Assembly: GCA_041392855.1 (NCBI GenBank) | Contig: JAWKLD010000001.1 | Location: 1,350,001-1,414,000 of the forward strand | Length of the DNA: 64,000 nucleotides | Reading direction: 5' to 3' | Source of the DNA: Flavipsychrobacter sp. | GTDB taxonomy: Bacteria > Bacteroidota > Bacteroidia > Chitinophagales > Chitinophagaceae | Part shown: positions 54,026 through 61,336 of the stretch, one piece after another | Layout of the letters: every line of letters starts with the position of its first letter | Position numbering within the stretch: the first letter of the stretch is position 1 | Notes under the pieces: generated by a model | What the model was told of the DNA's origin: nothing | Seen by the model: the letters and a program-made list of their open reading frames with translations, nothing else | Databases searched by the model: none | Program-made: the position numbers and the translations under genes

Positions 54026-54775
54026 CTAGTCTCTTCTTCCACCAAAAAGGCGTAGTAAGAACAAGAACAGGTTAATGAAATCTAAGTATAAAGTAAGTGC
54101 ACCATAGATAGCCATTTTCTTTACATCTACAGCAGCTACGCCACCATCTTGTTCTATACCCATACCTATATACTTCAACTTTTGTACATCATAAGCAGTA
54201 AGACCGGTAAATACAGCAACACCTACAATACTAATTAAGTACTCTAATTGAGAGCTACCTAAGAAGAAGTTGATGATCATTGCTATAATTATACCGATAA
54301 GCCCCATACGTAGTATACGGCCAAAGCTTGTCAAGTCCTGATTAGTAGTATACCCCATCACTGCCATTATTCCAAACATAGCGGCAGCAGACAAGAAGCA
54401 CCCTATAACCGAGCTAGCAGTATACACTAGCAGGATAAAACTTAATGAAATACCTGTAACAGTGGCATATAACAAGAATATAACCATCATAGCCATTGCT
54501 GATAGCCTGTTATACCCAAAAGACATCAATAATACAAAGCCCAATGGAGCAAACATGGTTATCATCCCCAACATAGTCATACCACCCGTCTCAGGGTTAA
54601 TAAGCAAGCTTAAAAGGGTTGCATTATTAGCAAACAGGAAAGCAAACAATGAGGAAGTTGCTAATGCAGCAAACATCCACAGAAAAACATTTGCCATAAA
54701 TGTTTTGGAAAGAGGGCGAGTACCAGCCTCCCCACTTAAAACAGTATAGTCACTGTATTGATTATTATCTTCCAT
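54026..54775 (-). CDS. Bax inhibitor-1/YccA family membrane protein
   Basis: 249 residues with seven hydrophobic helices. A cytoplasmic N-terminal segment precedes 'TFMANVFLWMFAALATSS', and the family motif near the C-terminus is 'GLTAYDVQKLKYIG' followed by 'GALTLYLDFINLFLFLLRLFG'. BI-1/YccA proteins are pH-sensitive calcium leak channels and, in E. coli, modulators of FtsH. Monocistronic, with a near-consensus TATCTTTA box (54804-54811) about 30 nt upstream. Confidence 0.94.
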   Translation of the reverse strand: MEDNNQYSDYTVLSGEAGTRPLSKTFMANVFLWMFAALATSSLFAFLFANNATLLSLLINPETGGMTMLGMITMFAPLGFVLLMSFGYNRLSAMAMMVIFLLYATVTGISLSFILLVYTASSVIGCFLSAAAMFGIMAVMGYTTNQDLTSFGRILRMGLIGIIIAMIINFFLGSSQLEYLISIVGVAVFTGLTAYDVQKLKYIGMGIEQDGGVAAVDVKKMAIYGALTLYLDFINLFLFLLRLFGGRRD

Positions 54776-54803
54776 ATCAGGTTTATTCTAAAATTTTAGA
54801 ACA

Positions 54804-54811
54804 TAAAGATA
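54804..54811 (-). promoter_or_regulatory. Near-consensus -7 box (TATCTTTA) of the BI-1 gene
   Basis: Seven of eight bases of TANNTTTG on the minus strand, 28 nt before the ATG. Confidence 0.3.
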
Positions 54812-54893
54812 AGGGTTATTGTATTAACCATTTGCTAAAGTGCATAAAAAACAAGGGTTGGTATTCTAATACATTACCGTTAAATTCCTCACA

Positions 54894-55880
54894 ATGAGCA
54901 ATAGCAATTTCTTCCTATTACGACTAACATTACCTACCCTGCTGGTACTATTATCAGCTCCGGTAATAGCGCAGCATCACGACGACCTACCTACTCCAAA
55001 AAATAGCGAAAGCTTTGCGCTGAAGGGTGTGGCAAAAGAAATGACCGAGCAATACTATAGTATAGCAATAAGTGGCTCTACTGATACACTTACAAAAAAT
55101 GACACCACCTACACCTTAATAGAGGAAAACAAGATGCAGTTTGATTCTCTGGGACATCTTACCCAAGAGCGCAATCTAACTTATAACAACAGAGGGAAAG
55201 TAAACCATAGCAACCATACTGACTATCAATACACCTCTACAGGAAAAATCTATACTATTGAGCATTATATAAATGAGCATCTCGTATCTATAAAACGACT
55301 ACACTACAATAACGACAACCTTCTTTCTGAACTCGTACAACAAGACAAAAAAGGGAAACTAGAATCTACCACTCTATTCTATTATAAAGATGGTCAGGTA
55401 TTCAACATAAAAATAAAAGATGAGGACAATGTCATGCAAAACTTCATAAGATTAAGTTATGACAGTAAAGACCAGTTGAAAGAAAGAGAGTACAGAGGAG
55501 CAACGATGCAGCTACTCAACTCGCAGAAATATTTACGAGATACTCTAAACGACACTATTACCCGACTAAATCTTTATGACTATGCTACAGATGGTAAGGT
55601 CAGAGCGCTATTCACATATCTGTATGACCAAGATGGCAATATTATTCAACAAACTATACTAGACTCTAACAAAAAGACAACCCTATACCAAACCAACACT
55701 TATAACGAACAAAACGAGCTTACAAAAGAGACCAACTTCTCTAATGATATAAAAACAGAAAATAGTTACCAATACACCCATGACCAACAAAAGAGCTGGA
55801 TAACACAAACCATATCTCAACAAGGTGTACTCATGGCGTTACGAAAAAGAGCTATAGTCTATTATACAAAAGAAGACTAA
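54894..55880 (+). CDS. Secreted YD-repeat-like protein
   Basis: 328 residues with a signal peptide (ending VIAQ). The body is built of degenerate units alternating Asp/Asn/Gly turns and Tyr-rich strands ('YNNRGKVNHSNHTDYQYTST', 'YNDNNLLSELV', 'YLYDQDGNIIQQTI'), recalling YD/RHS-type beta repeats. No catalytic motif or sorting domain. Probably periplasmic or surface-exposed; function unknown. The repeat style resembles the T9SS cargo at 27657. It ends 1 nt before the convergent SCO1 stop with no visible terminator. Confidence 0.7.
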   Translation: MSNSNFFLLRLTLPTLLVLLSAPVIAQHHDDLPTPKNSESFALKGVAKEMTEQYYSIAISGSTDTLTKNDTTYTLIEENKMQFDSLGHLTQERNLTYNNRGKVNHSNHTDYQYTSTGKIYTIEHYINEHLVSIKRLHYNNDNLLSELVQQDKKGKLESTTLFYYKDGQVFNIKIKDEDNVMQNFIRLSYDSKDQLKEREYRGATMQLLNSQKYLRDTLNDTITRLNLYDYATDGKVRALFTYLYDQDGNIIQQTILDSNKKTTLYQTNTYNEQNELTKETNFSNDIKTENSYQYTHDQQKSWITQTISQQGVLMALRKRAIVYYTKED

Positions 55881-55881
55881 A

Positions 55882-56520
55882 CTATTCCTTTAAGAGCAGA
55901 TCTATATCAGTAACAAGACGCTCCATTTCTAAGCTTACTGTACCATTATACACACCTCTTATCTGCTTGTTTTTATCTACTAGCACAAAACGTTCTGTGT
56001 GTAAAAACTCAGTACTATCAGCATTAAACCCTATTTCATTCTCCGCAAAATAGGACTGCCTTGCCAACCTATAAATATCGCCTTTGCTACCTGTTACTAA
56101 ATGCCATTGTTTACTATTTATGCCATGCATATCAGCATACTCTTTTAGTTTAGGCACACTATCTATATATGGCGTTACCGAATGGGAAATAAACTTCACA
56201 GCATCATTGCTTCTATACTTCTCAACAACAGTTTTCATATTGGCATTCATCTTAGGGCATATACCAGGGCATGTGGTAAAGAAAAAGTTGGCCACATACA
56301 CTTTATGCTCAAAAGCATCGTTGGTCACCTCCTCTCCTTCCTGGTTGGTAAAGCTAAAATCTTGAACTTTATGCACCTCTGCACTATTCTGCCATGTAGG
56401 TGTAAGGTCAGCCGTATTGTAGTAAGGAACTTTCACTTCCTTACTACTACATGCCTGCAAACAAACGCTTAAGGCTATCACTCCAAGGAGTGGCACAATT
56501 TTTAATTCCCGTAAGCCCAT
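55882..56520 (-). CDS. SCO1/SenC family copper-chaperone lipoprotein
   Basis: 212 residues. Lipoprotein signal with lipobox L-Q-A-C (Cys24), then a thioredoxin-fold SCO domain with the copper ligands Cys84 and Cys88 (CPGIC) and His174 (LHTERF). SCO proteins deliver Cu to the CuA site of cytochrome c oxidase or act as thiol-disulphide reductases. Last gene of the YHYH-MORN-SCO1 operon. The ATG at 56520 best fits the signal peptide; ATGs at 56532 and 56544 are possible. With any of them, the signal-peptide coding region lies inside the 3' end of the MORN gene in another frame (74-98 bp overlap). Confidence 0.93.
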   Translation of the reverse strand: MGLRELKIVPLLGVIALSVCLQACSSKEVKVPYYNTADLTPTWQNSAEVHKVQDFSFTNQEGEEVTNDAFEHKVYVANFFFTTCPGICPKMNANMKTVVEKYRSNDAVKFISHSVTPYIDSVPKLKEYADMHGINSKQWHLVTGSKGDIYRLARQSYFAENEIGFNADSTEFLHTERFVLVDKNKQIRGVYNGTVSLEMERLVTDIDLLLKE

Positions 56521-57028
56521 ACTTTCTTCCATTTTTTGATTCATAATTAGCTCTCAACTCTCCATTATCCCAATACATCTTTTGCATTCCTTCTTCCTGT
56601 CCGTTCACATAGTTAAACACCCTATAAAGCTGACCGTTAGGGAACCACTCCTGCACTTGCCCATGATACATATTCTCCTTATAGCCAGCTATATATTTAA
56701 CAGTACCGTCCATATACCATCCTTTTTGCATTCCTTCTCTCCTACCTGCTACATAACCTCTTTGTTCTTGTAATTGCCCATTATCATACCATACTTTCAC
56801 CACTCCATCTAGCTTCCCATTATTATATGGGTAAACAAAAACGGTATCACCATTATCATACAGACTGTAAATTATCCCTGTAAACTTTTCTCCACTTACA
56901 TAACTAATACCGTCTTTCACTTTAATACTAATATCCTTACTATTAAACCATACTCGGCTATCAACAGACGGCTTTTGTACACATGCAGCTAGAAAAAACA
57001 ATACAAGTATGGTTATAGTATTTTTCAT
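56447..57028 (-). CDS. MORN-repeat lipoprotein
   Basis: 193 residues. Lipoprotein signal (lipobox L-A-A-C) followed by about five MORN_2-type repeats ('YDNGDTVFVYPYNNGKLDG', 'YDNGQLQEQRGYVAGRREG', 'YMDGTVKYIAGYKEN', 'FPNGQLYRVFNYVNGQEEG', 'WDNGELRANYESKNGRKYG'). MORN_2 repeats form open beta-sheets; the family is often mislabelled as a YwqK antitoxin, for which there is no support here. It starts 10 nt after the YHYH gene and overlaps the SCO1 gene by 74-98 bp. Confidence 0.85.
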   Translation of the reverse strand: MKNTITILVLFFLAACVQKPSVDSRVWFNSKDISIKVKDGISYVSGEKFTGIIYSLYDNGDTVFVYPYNNGKLDGVVKVWYDNGQLQEQRGYVAGRREGMQKGWYMDGTVKYIAGYKENMYHGQVQEWFPNGQLYRVFNYVNGQEEGMQKMYWDNGELRANYESKNGRKYGLTGIKNCATPWSDSLKRLFAGM

Positions 57029-57038
57029 TGTTACAATT

Positions 57039-57848
57039 TTATTGAGCTACAGTTCCTGCATTGCCAAAAAAGCCATCACCATTTAAGTAAGGAGCATCTG
57101 CTGATAAATGATAGTGATAAATACCATCAGGGTAGTCGGCTGTTGCATGACTATGACCGTGATACGCATCTAACGAGCTGCTTACTACAGTTTGCCCATT
57201 CTCCTCTGGACCATATACAGGGAAACCATCTAGTAAAAATCCCATCAATCCTTCTTTGCCATGATTAGCAGTTAAAAACAAAGGCTCTATATGATAGTGA
57301 TACCCACCCATTTGTTGTGGGTGCCCATTATATTGGTCAAAACTATTTATCTCACCTGTTAGCGGTGCTCCACCAGCTGCATATTGATTATAAAACGGAA
57401 CACCATTAAGAGACACACCCATAGGCCCCATCGGGGTAGAACGTTTAGCAGATGCCTCCGTAGGATTAAGCGGTATTCTAAACACCAAGTTTGCTTGGCT
57501 AATTCGGTTGGGATTTAAATGAAAAGCGCTATTGCTTCCATTATATGCTTCATACATGGCAGCATCCCATTGTGTTCCCTGATAGTAAGGACTTTTATGA
57601 TCTGGCAGACCATTGCATGTAATTACTACATAGTCACCATCAATAGAGATATTAGTAGCACCATATATCTTTTTATAAACATCGGGCACTCCCCCACTTA
57701 TAGTTGGGTTATTATCTGTTGGATCATCCACTGTACTTGTAGCATTTGTTGACGGAACTACACTATTCTCCTCTGTTTTATTGCAAGCTACTAATGCTAG
57801 TAGACTTAATGCTATTGCCATAACTGGAAACATAATTGCCTTTTTCAT
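57039..57848 (-). CDS. YHYH-domain lipoprotein
   Basis: 269 residues. Lipoprotein signal (lipobox L-V-A-C, Cys22), a Ser/Thr/Pro linker, then a YHYH domain (PF14240 type) with the two eponymous motifs at 183-186 (GGYHYHIEP) and 244-247 (GIYHYHLSA), plus further histidines in 'AYHGHSHA'. The clustered histidines suggest metal binding, possibly copper, consistent with SCO1 in the same operon. ATG 57848 starts the signal peptide directly. First gene of YHYH-MORN-SCO1. Biochemical function of the domain is unknown. Confidence 0.88.
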   Translation of the reverse strand: MKKAIMFPVMAIALSLLALVACNKTEENSVVPSTNATSTVDDPTDNNPTISGGVPDVYKKIYGATNISIDGDYVVITCNGLPDHKSPYYQGTQWDAAMYEAYNGSNSAFHLNPNRISQANLVFRIPLNPTEASAKRSTPMGPMGVSLNGVPFYNQYAAGGAPLTGEINSFDQYNGHPQQMGGYHYHIEPLFLTANHGKEGLMGFLLDGFPVYGPEENGQTVVSSSLDAYHGHSHATADYPDGIYHYHLSADAPYLNGDGFFGNAGTVAQ

Positions 57849-57918
57849 ATCGTTAAACATTTTAAGGTTACTCTTTCTGTTTTGACGAATAGCATTATTT
57901 ATTTCCTTCGGCACGAAT

Positions 57919-57947
57919 AAAAAAAGAGAGCCTTTTTAGCTCTCTTT
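57919..57947 (-). terminator. Terminator after the sigma/anti-sigma/Spy operon
   Basis: Perfect 9 bp stem (57923-57931 with 57939-57947) followed on the minus strand by a T run. It separates the regulatory operon from the YHYH operon, so the latter needs its own promoter or read-through. Confidence 0.85.
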
Positions 57948-57964
57948 ATATTTTCTTTAACTTA

Positions 57965-58474
57965 TCAATGCAACGGAGGTGGTGGACCTTTATGCCCTCT
58001 GGGTGCTTGTCTTGGTGCAGCCATATGCCTTGCCATATCTTCAACAAAAACGTTGAATTTATCTTGCTGCTCCTCTGTAAGCATAGCTCTTATATCATGA
58101 AAATGCGCTAGTGTTATCATATGTTTTGCCGACTCATTGGCTTCTACCTCTTTTAGATATTCATTTCTTTTCACGGTATCTAAAACACTATCCTTAGCCA
58201 GAAGGTATAAGCTTGTTCTTGCATCATTGATACGTTGTTGAATAGAATCTAAAGATCGCCCATGTTTGCGGGCAAGGGTTCTCAGGTTTCTAAATTGGTC
58301 ATCGCTCATACCCAATTCATCTGCCATGAACCTAAGCGGTGCTTCTTGCCCTTGGTGGGGAGGCATATGCACTTGCTGTGGCTGTCTTCTTTCTGTCCAC
58401 AAATAGCCAAGTGTGCCTAAGTTTAGTAAAAGTAATGCTACAATGATAATAGTGTAAAAGTTCTCTTTCTTCAT
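57965..58474 (-). CDS. Spy/CnrR-like periplasmic sensor (LTXXQ-type)
   Basis: 169 residues: one N-terminal membrane anchor (8-27), then a helical periplasmic domain with the family motif LTEEQ at 132-136 and a His/Pro-rich C-terminus. This is the Spy/CpxP/CnrX heavy-metal-sensor group. In CnrYXH the metal-bound sensor frees the sigma factor from its membrane anti-sigma. Here it overlaps the anti-sigma-like gene by 4 nt (ATGA) and follows an ECF sigma gene, the same three-part logic. Histidines 36, 40, 71, 118, 124 and 126 could bind metal. Which metal is unknown. Confidence 0.8.
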   Translation of the reverse strand: MKKENFYTIIIVALLLLNLGTLGYLWTERRQPQQVHMPPHQGQEAPLRFMADELGMSDDQFRNLRTLARKHGRSLDSIQQRINDARTSLYLLAKDSVLDTVKRNEYLKEVEANESAKHMITLAHFHDIRAMLTEEQQDKFNVFVEDMARHMAAPRQAPRGHKGPPPPLH

Positions 58475-58773
58475 ATTCCAATATTTACACGTTGTTCTTC
58501 TAATTCGTAATATTTAATAACAGAATTCATATCTCCCTTAGACAAGCTTTGTTCTTTAGTAGTATTCATAATCAAATAAACATTCACAGATAGCAAGAGT
58601 AATATACTTGCCGCTACCGCTACCACTGTTCTAAGAGGTATTATACGTTTTGTATTATTATCTATTCGTTGTTCAATAGCATCAAATAAAGTATCAGGTG
58701 CAGCAGCCCTTTGCACCCCATCTATACTATTGAGTATATCCTCTATTCGTTGCTCTTGTATATCCTTTTTCAT
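58471..58773 (-). CDS. Small membrane anti-sigma candidate
   Basis: 100 residues: a cytoplasmic acidic/helical N-terminus (about 45 residues), one membrane helix (48-70) and a short periplasmic tail. No zinc-binding HxxxCxxC is present. Size, topology and position between an ECF sigma gene and a Spy-like sensor gene make it the likely anti-sigma factor, comparable to CnrY. Start ATG 58773 was preferred to an upstream GTG two codons earlier. Assignment rests on context. Confidence 0.7.
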   Translation of the reverse strand: MKKDIQEQRIEDILNSIDGVQRAAAPDTLFDAIEQRIDNNTKRIIPLRTVVAVAASILLLLSVNVYLIMNTTKEQSLSKGDMNSVIKYYELEEQRVNIGI

Positions 58774-58801
58774 ACACACCTATTTAGACGAGGTTTTATA
58801 A

Positions 58802-59380
58802 TTAATCCTTCGTCGAATCATAAAAATCTTTCAATAGTTTTCTCAAATTGCTTTTTGCACGTTGCAGAAGCGATTCTACTGCCTTTTGAGATAAGTCCAT
58901 TATCTCTGCTACCTCTATTTGAGACAGCCCTTCTATTTGCTTTAATATGAATGCAGTTTTTTGATTGTCAGGCAGTTGCTTTATAGCATTAAATAGCACC
59001 GCGGCATTTTCCTTATGCTCATACACGACTCCCGGATGTTCAAACCCTGCGGGATCATGTTCTAGCTCCCCTGTATCTTTATTAAATATACTTGCTATAA
59101 ACCCTCTTCTTTTTTGCCTGTTTTGATATCTTATCCTATCAATACATTTATTGACAGATATACGATATATCCATGTAGACACTGTGGATTTCCCAATAAA
59201 GCTATTAGCTGAATTATATACTTCCAGAAAAACATCTTGAGTTACCTCTTCTGCTTCACTGCTATCCTGCATATAAGAGATGCAGGTATTGTAGACCTTA
59301 TCCTTAAACAGCTCATACAACTCTTTAAAGGCTAATCTATCTTTATTGGCGATTCTATATATCAGCTCTTCTGCCTGCAT
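58802..59380 (-). CDS. ECF-family RNA polymerase sigma factor
   Basis: 192 residues. Sigma region 2 (about 10-85, including 'EAEEVTQDVFLEVY' and 'STWIYRISVNKCIDRIR') and region 4 (about 125-185, 'LPDNQKTAFILKQIEGLSQIEVAEIM' as a helix-turn-helix, cited only by its start and end). The frame has a TTG four codons before the ATG at 59380, which I take as start. First gene of the sigma/anti-sigma/Spy-like operon (22-29 nt and 4 nt overlaps). Its regulon probably includes its own operon and, by position, the YHYH-MORN-SCO1 operon. Confidence 0.93.
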   Translation of the reverse strand: MQAEELIYRIANKDRLAFKELYELFKDKVYNTCISYMQDSSEAEEVTQDVFLEVYNSANSFIGKSTVSTWIYRISVNKCIDRIRYQNRQKRRGFIASIFNKDTGELEHDPAGFEHPGVVYEHKENAAVLFNAIKQLPDNQKTAFILKQIEGLSQIEVAEIMDLSQKAVESLLQRAKSNLRKLLKDFYDSTKD

Positions 59381-59526
59381 TATTGCCGCCAAGATATAAA
59401 ATATAAGCTACCGCAATACTTTAACTATTCTCACCATCTTAAAAAATAGAGATAGAAAGGACACCAGAAAACAAACAAGAAGAGTGGCAAAAACAACACC
59501 ACTCAACTCGCTCATCAAAACTGCTA

Positions 59527-59931
59527 TTAAGCAACAGCTAGCATTTGCTCTTCGTGCCTTTTCTTGACACTATCCCCAATAGCCGTGGGGTTGCCATCGT
59601 CATCTATGCGTACAAAGGTGATATTTGTAGTACAAACAATAGTTTCTTCACCACTATATAAATTGTGTTTTCTCACATCAATATTTAGGGTGATAGAGGT
59701 ATTGCCTAAATGTGCCACTTCACCATACACCCTAATATGATTCCCCACCTTTATAGGGCGTTTAAAAAACAACTCACCTACTTTCAGGGTTACCATATTG
59801 GGGGTATAGCAATACTCAGTTGCAAATGCAGCAGCAGCTTCATCGATCCAAGCCATCAGTATACCTCCAAACATATTGCCGTGTATACCTATGTCCTTAC
59901 CCATACAGATCTTCTTGTTAATCAGCTTCAT
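59527..59931 (-). CDS. Hotdog-fold acyl-CoA thioesterase
   Basis: 134 residues with the YciA/BFIT-type hotdog pattern: 'HGNMFGGILMAWIDEAAAAF' forms the central helix with the catalytic Asp/Glu face, followed by strands 'TLKVGELFFKRPI' and 'TTNITFVRID'. It hydrolyses acyl-CoA thioesters, adjusting CoA pools or membrane lipid precursors. A strong intrinsic terminator (59952-59981) lies only 20 nt upstream of its ATG, hinting at leader control. Confidence 0.9.
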   Translation of the reverse strand: MKLINKKICMGKDIGIHGNMFGGILMAWIDEAAAAFATEYCYTPNMVTLKVGELFFKRPIKVGNHIRVYGEVAHLGNTSITLNIDVRKHNLYSGEETIVCTTNITFVRIDDDGNPTAIGDSVKKRHEEQMLAVA

Positions 59932-59950
59932 GACATTATTTTATTAAGCA

Positions 59951-60089
59951 TAAAAAAAGCCCCTCAGAACTCTGAGGGGCTATCTATTTATAAATCACTT
60001 TAAAGTTTTAATTTATATGCATGACACGATACCCCTCGTTTTACAACGACGTTTATTCCAACAAGAGATATGTTTATGTGTGTTTTGCA
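59951..60089 (-). ncRNA. Candidate small RNA or terminator-bearing leader
   Basis: A ~140 nt stretch on the minus strand with a -7 box (TATCTTTG) directly upstream, no ORF, small internal hairpins (TCGTT/AACGA near 60033-60046) and a strong intrinsic terminator at its end. It could be an independent small RNA or the leader of the thioesterase gene ending in an attenuator. No known family was recognised. Confidence 0.45.
59952..59981 (-). terminator. Strong terminator upstream of the thioesterase gene
   Basis: Perfect 10 bp GC-rich stem (59958-59967 with 59972-59981), loop AACT, followed on the minus strand by seven T. It lies 20 nt before the thioesterase ATG. Confidence 0.85.
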
Positions 60090-60094
60090 CGGCG

Positions 60095-60102
60095 CAAAGA
60101 TA
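60095..60102 (-). promoter_or_regulatory. -7 box TATCTTTG of the candidate small RNA/leader
   Basis: Exact TANNTTTG on the minus strand. A TTG lies 15 nt further upstream (60118-60120), a little closer than usual. Confidence 0.5.
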
Positions 60103-60130
60103 TATAGTTTTGTGTTACAATTCTAAACTT

Positions 60131-61168
60131 TTATTTAGCATAGGAAGATATTTTTTTGCGTAGTGGTTTTTCTACGTACTTATAGCTAATTGCAGAGACT
60201 AATAGCAGAACTACGATGTACAAATAAAAAAAGCTCACCTTATCAAGATTCAAATATTCCTCATTCCACTTGCTTGTATAATAATATATCGGCACTTGCA
60301 GTATGTATATACTATAACTTATCTCTCCTAAAAACACCATAACTCTACTCCTTAAAAACCAAGGTTCCTTTATGGCTACTACTACTATCAACAATAGAAA
60401 AAGTGGTGCTAGTAAACCATTATGTATGCTTACAGAGCGTGGAAAATAAAGTAGCATGACAATACTTAGAAAAGCCATTAAAGGAGAAACCCTAACATTC
60501 TCTGTCTTAAACTTATCATATACATAAACACCCAACATCCCGAGCAAGAATTGATTGAGATGAAAAACCGGATTATAGTACACAAGACTATGTGCATGCT
60601 CTAGCGTATTAGCTGGCAGCAATAGCTTGACCATAAGATGATGTACTATTTGAGAAACAATAAAAAAGCTGATAACAAAAAAAACAAACCCTTTCTTATT
60701 CCTTTGAGCAAAATGCAAGAACAAAGGAAACATGAGATAAAACAACATCTCTACAGATAGTGACCATGCAGGTACATTTATGGATAAGGCATACTTAGGA
60801 AAGTAAGACTGAATAAAACCTGCATTCAATATAATACCTCTGAAAAAGCTAGAAATAGAATTTCCATTGTAATAGTAATGATCAATAACGAGGGTCAATA
60901 CCGCTAAGATCAACCCTAAGTAATACACAGGGACTATTCTGGCAATCCTTTTAATTATAAAACTCTTGAAAAACACTTTCCTGTTTCTATAAGAGTAGAA
61001 CATGACAAAACCTGAAAGAACGAAGAAATAGCTTACTGCAATATTTGCCTGTTGAAAAAAATGGATATAGTTACTAAAAGGCGGCAATTCCTTCCCATAG
61101 TGAAAAACAACAATTAATAACGCAGCAATTACTCTAGTTGCCGTTAGTGATTTTATCTGAACATTCAT
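60131..61168 (-). CDS. OafA-like acyltransferase (acyltransferase family 3)
   Basis: 345 residues with about ten membrane helices. The family hallmarks are near the N-terminus ('ALLIVVFHYG', with the conserved His) and 'FFVLSGFVMFYSYR', then 'FIIKRIARIVPVYYL' (R..R..P) and 'PAWSLSVEMLFYL'. Acyltransferase-3 proteins O-acetylate or otherwise acylate surface sugars. The start is ATG 61168 (an upstream TTG is also in frame). No glycan genes adjoin it; monocistronic. Substrate unknown. Confidence 0.92.
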   Translation of the reverse strand: MNVQIKSLTATRVIAALLIVVFHYGKELPPFSNYIHFFQQANIAVSYFFVLSGFVMFYSYRNRKVFFKSFIIKRIARIVPVYYLGLILAVLTLVIDHYYYNGNSISSFFRGIILNAGFIQSYFPKYALSINVPAWSLSVEMLFYLMFPLFLHFAQRNKKGFVFFVISFFIVSQIVHHLMVKLLLPANTLEHAHSLVYYNPVFHLNQFLLGMLGVYVYDKFKTENVRVSPLMAFLSIVMLLYFPRSVSIHNGLLAPLFLLLIVVVAIKEPWFLRSRVMVFLGEISYSIYILQVPIYYYTSKWNEEYLNLDKVSFFYLYIVVLLLVSAISYKYVEKPLRKKISSYAK

Positions 61169-61336
61169 TCCGTACAAAAGGACTAAATTATCTTCTAATC
61201 TACAAGTTTATAAGTAGCCTAACCCGTGTTTAACCGCGGGTTAAAAACAGATTAAAAAAGATATAATATTGAATAAGAATATTAATTTTAGTTAAACCAT
61301 TTTGGTCTCACAAAGTCTTATTATAAAAATACGGTT

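Noticed and set aside
56447..57028. YwqK-type antitoxin label for the MORN protein
   Set aside because: That label is attached to many MORN_2 proteins; there is no toxin gene nearby and the protein is a lipoprotein.
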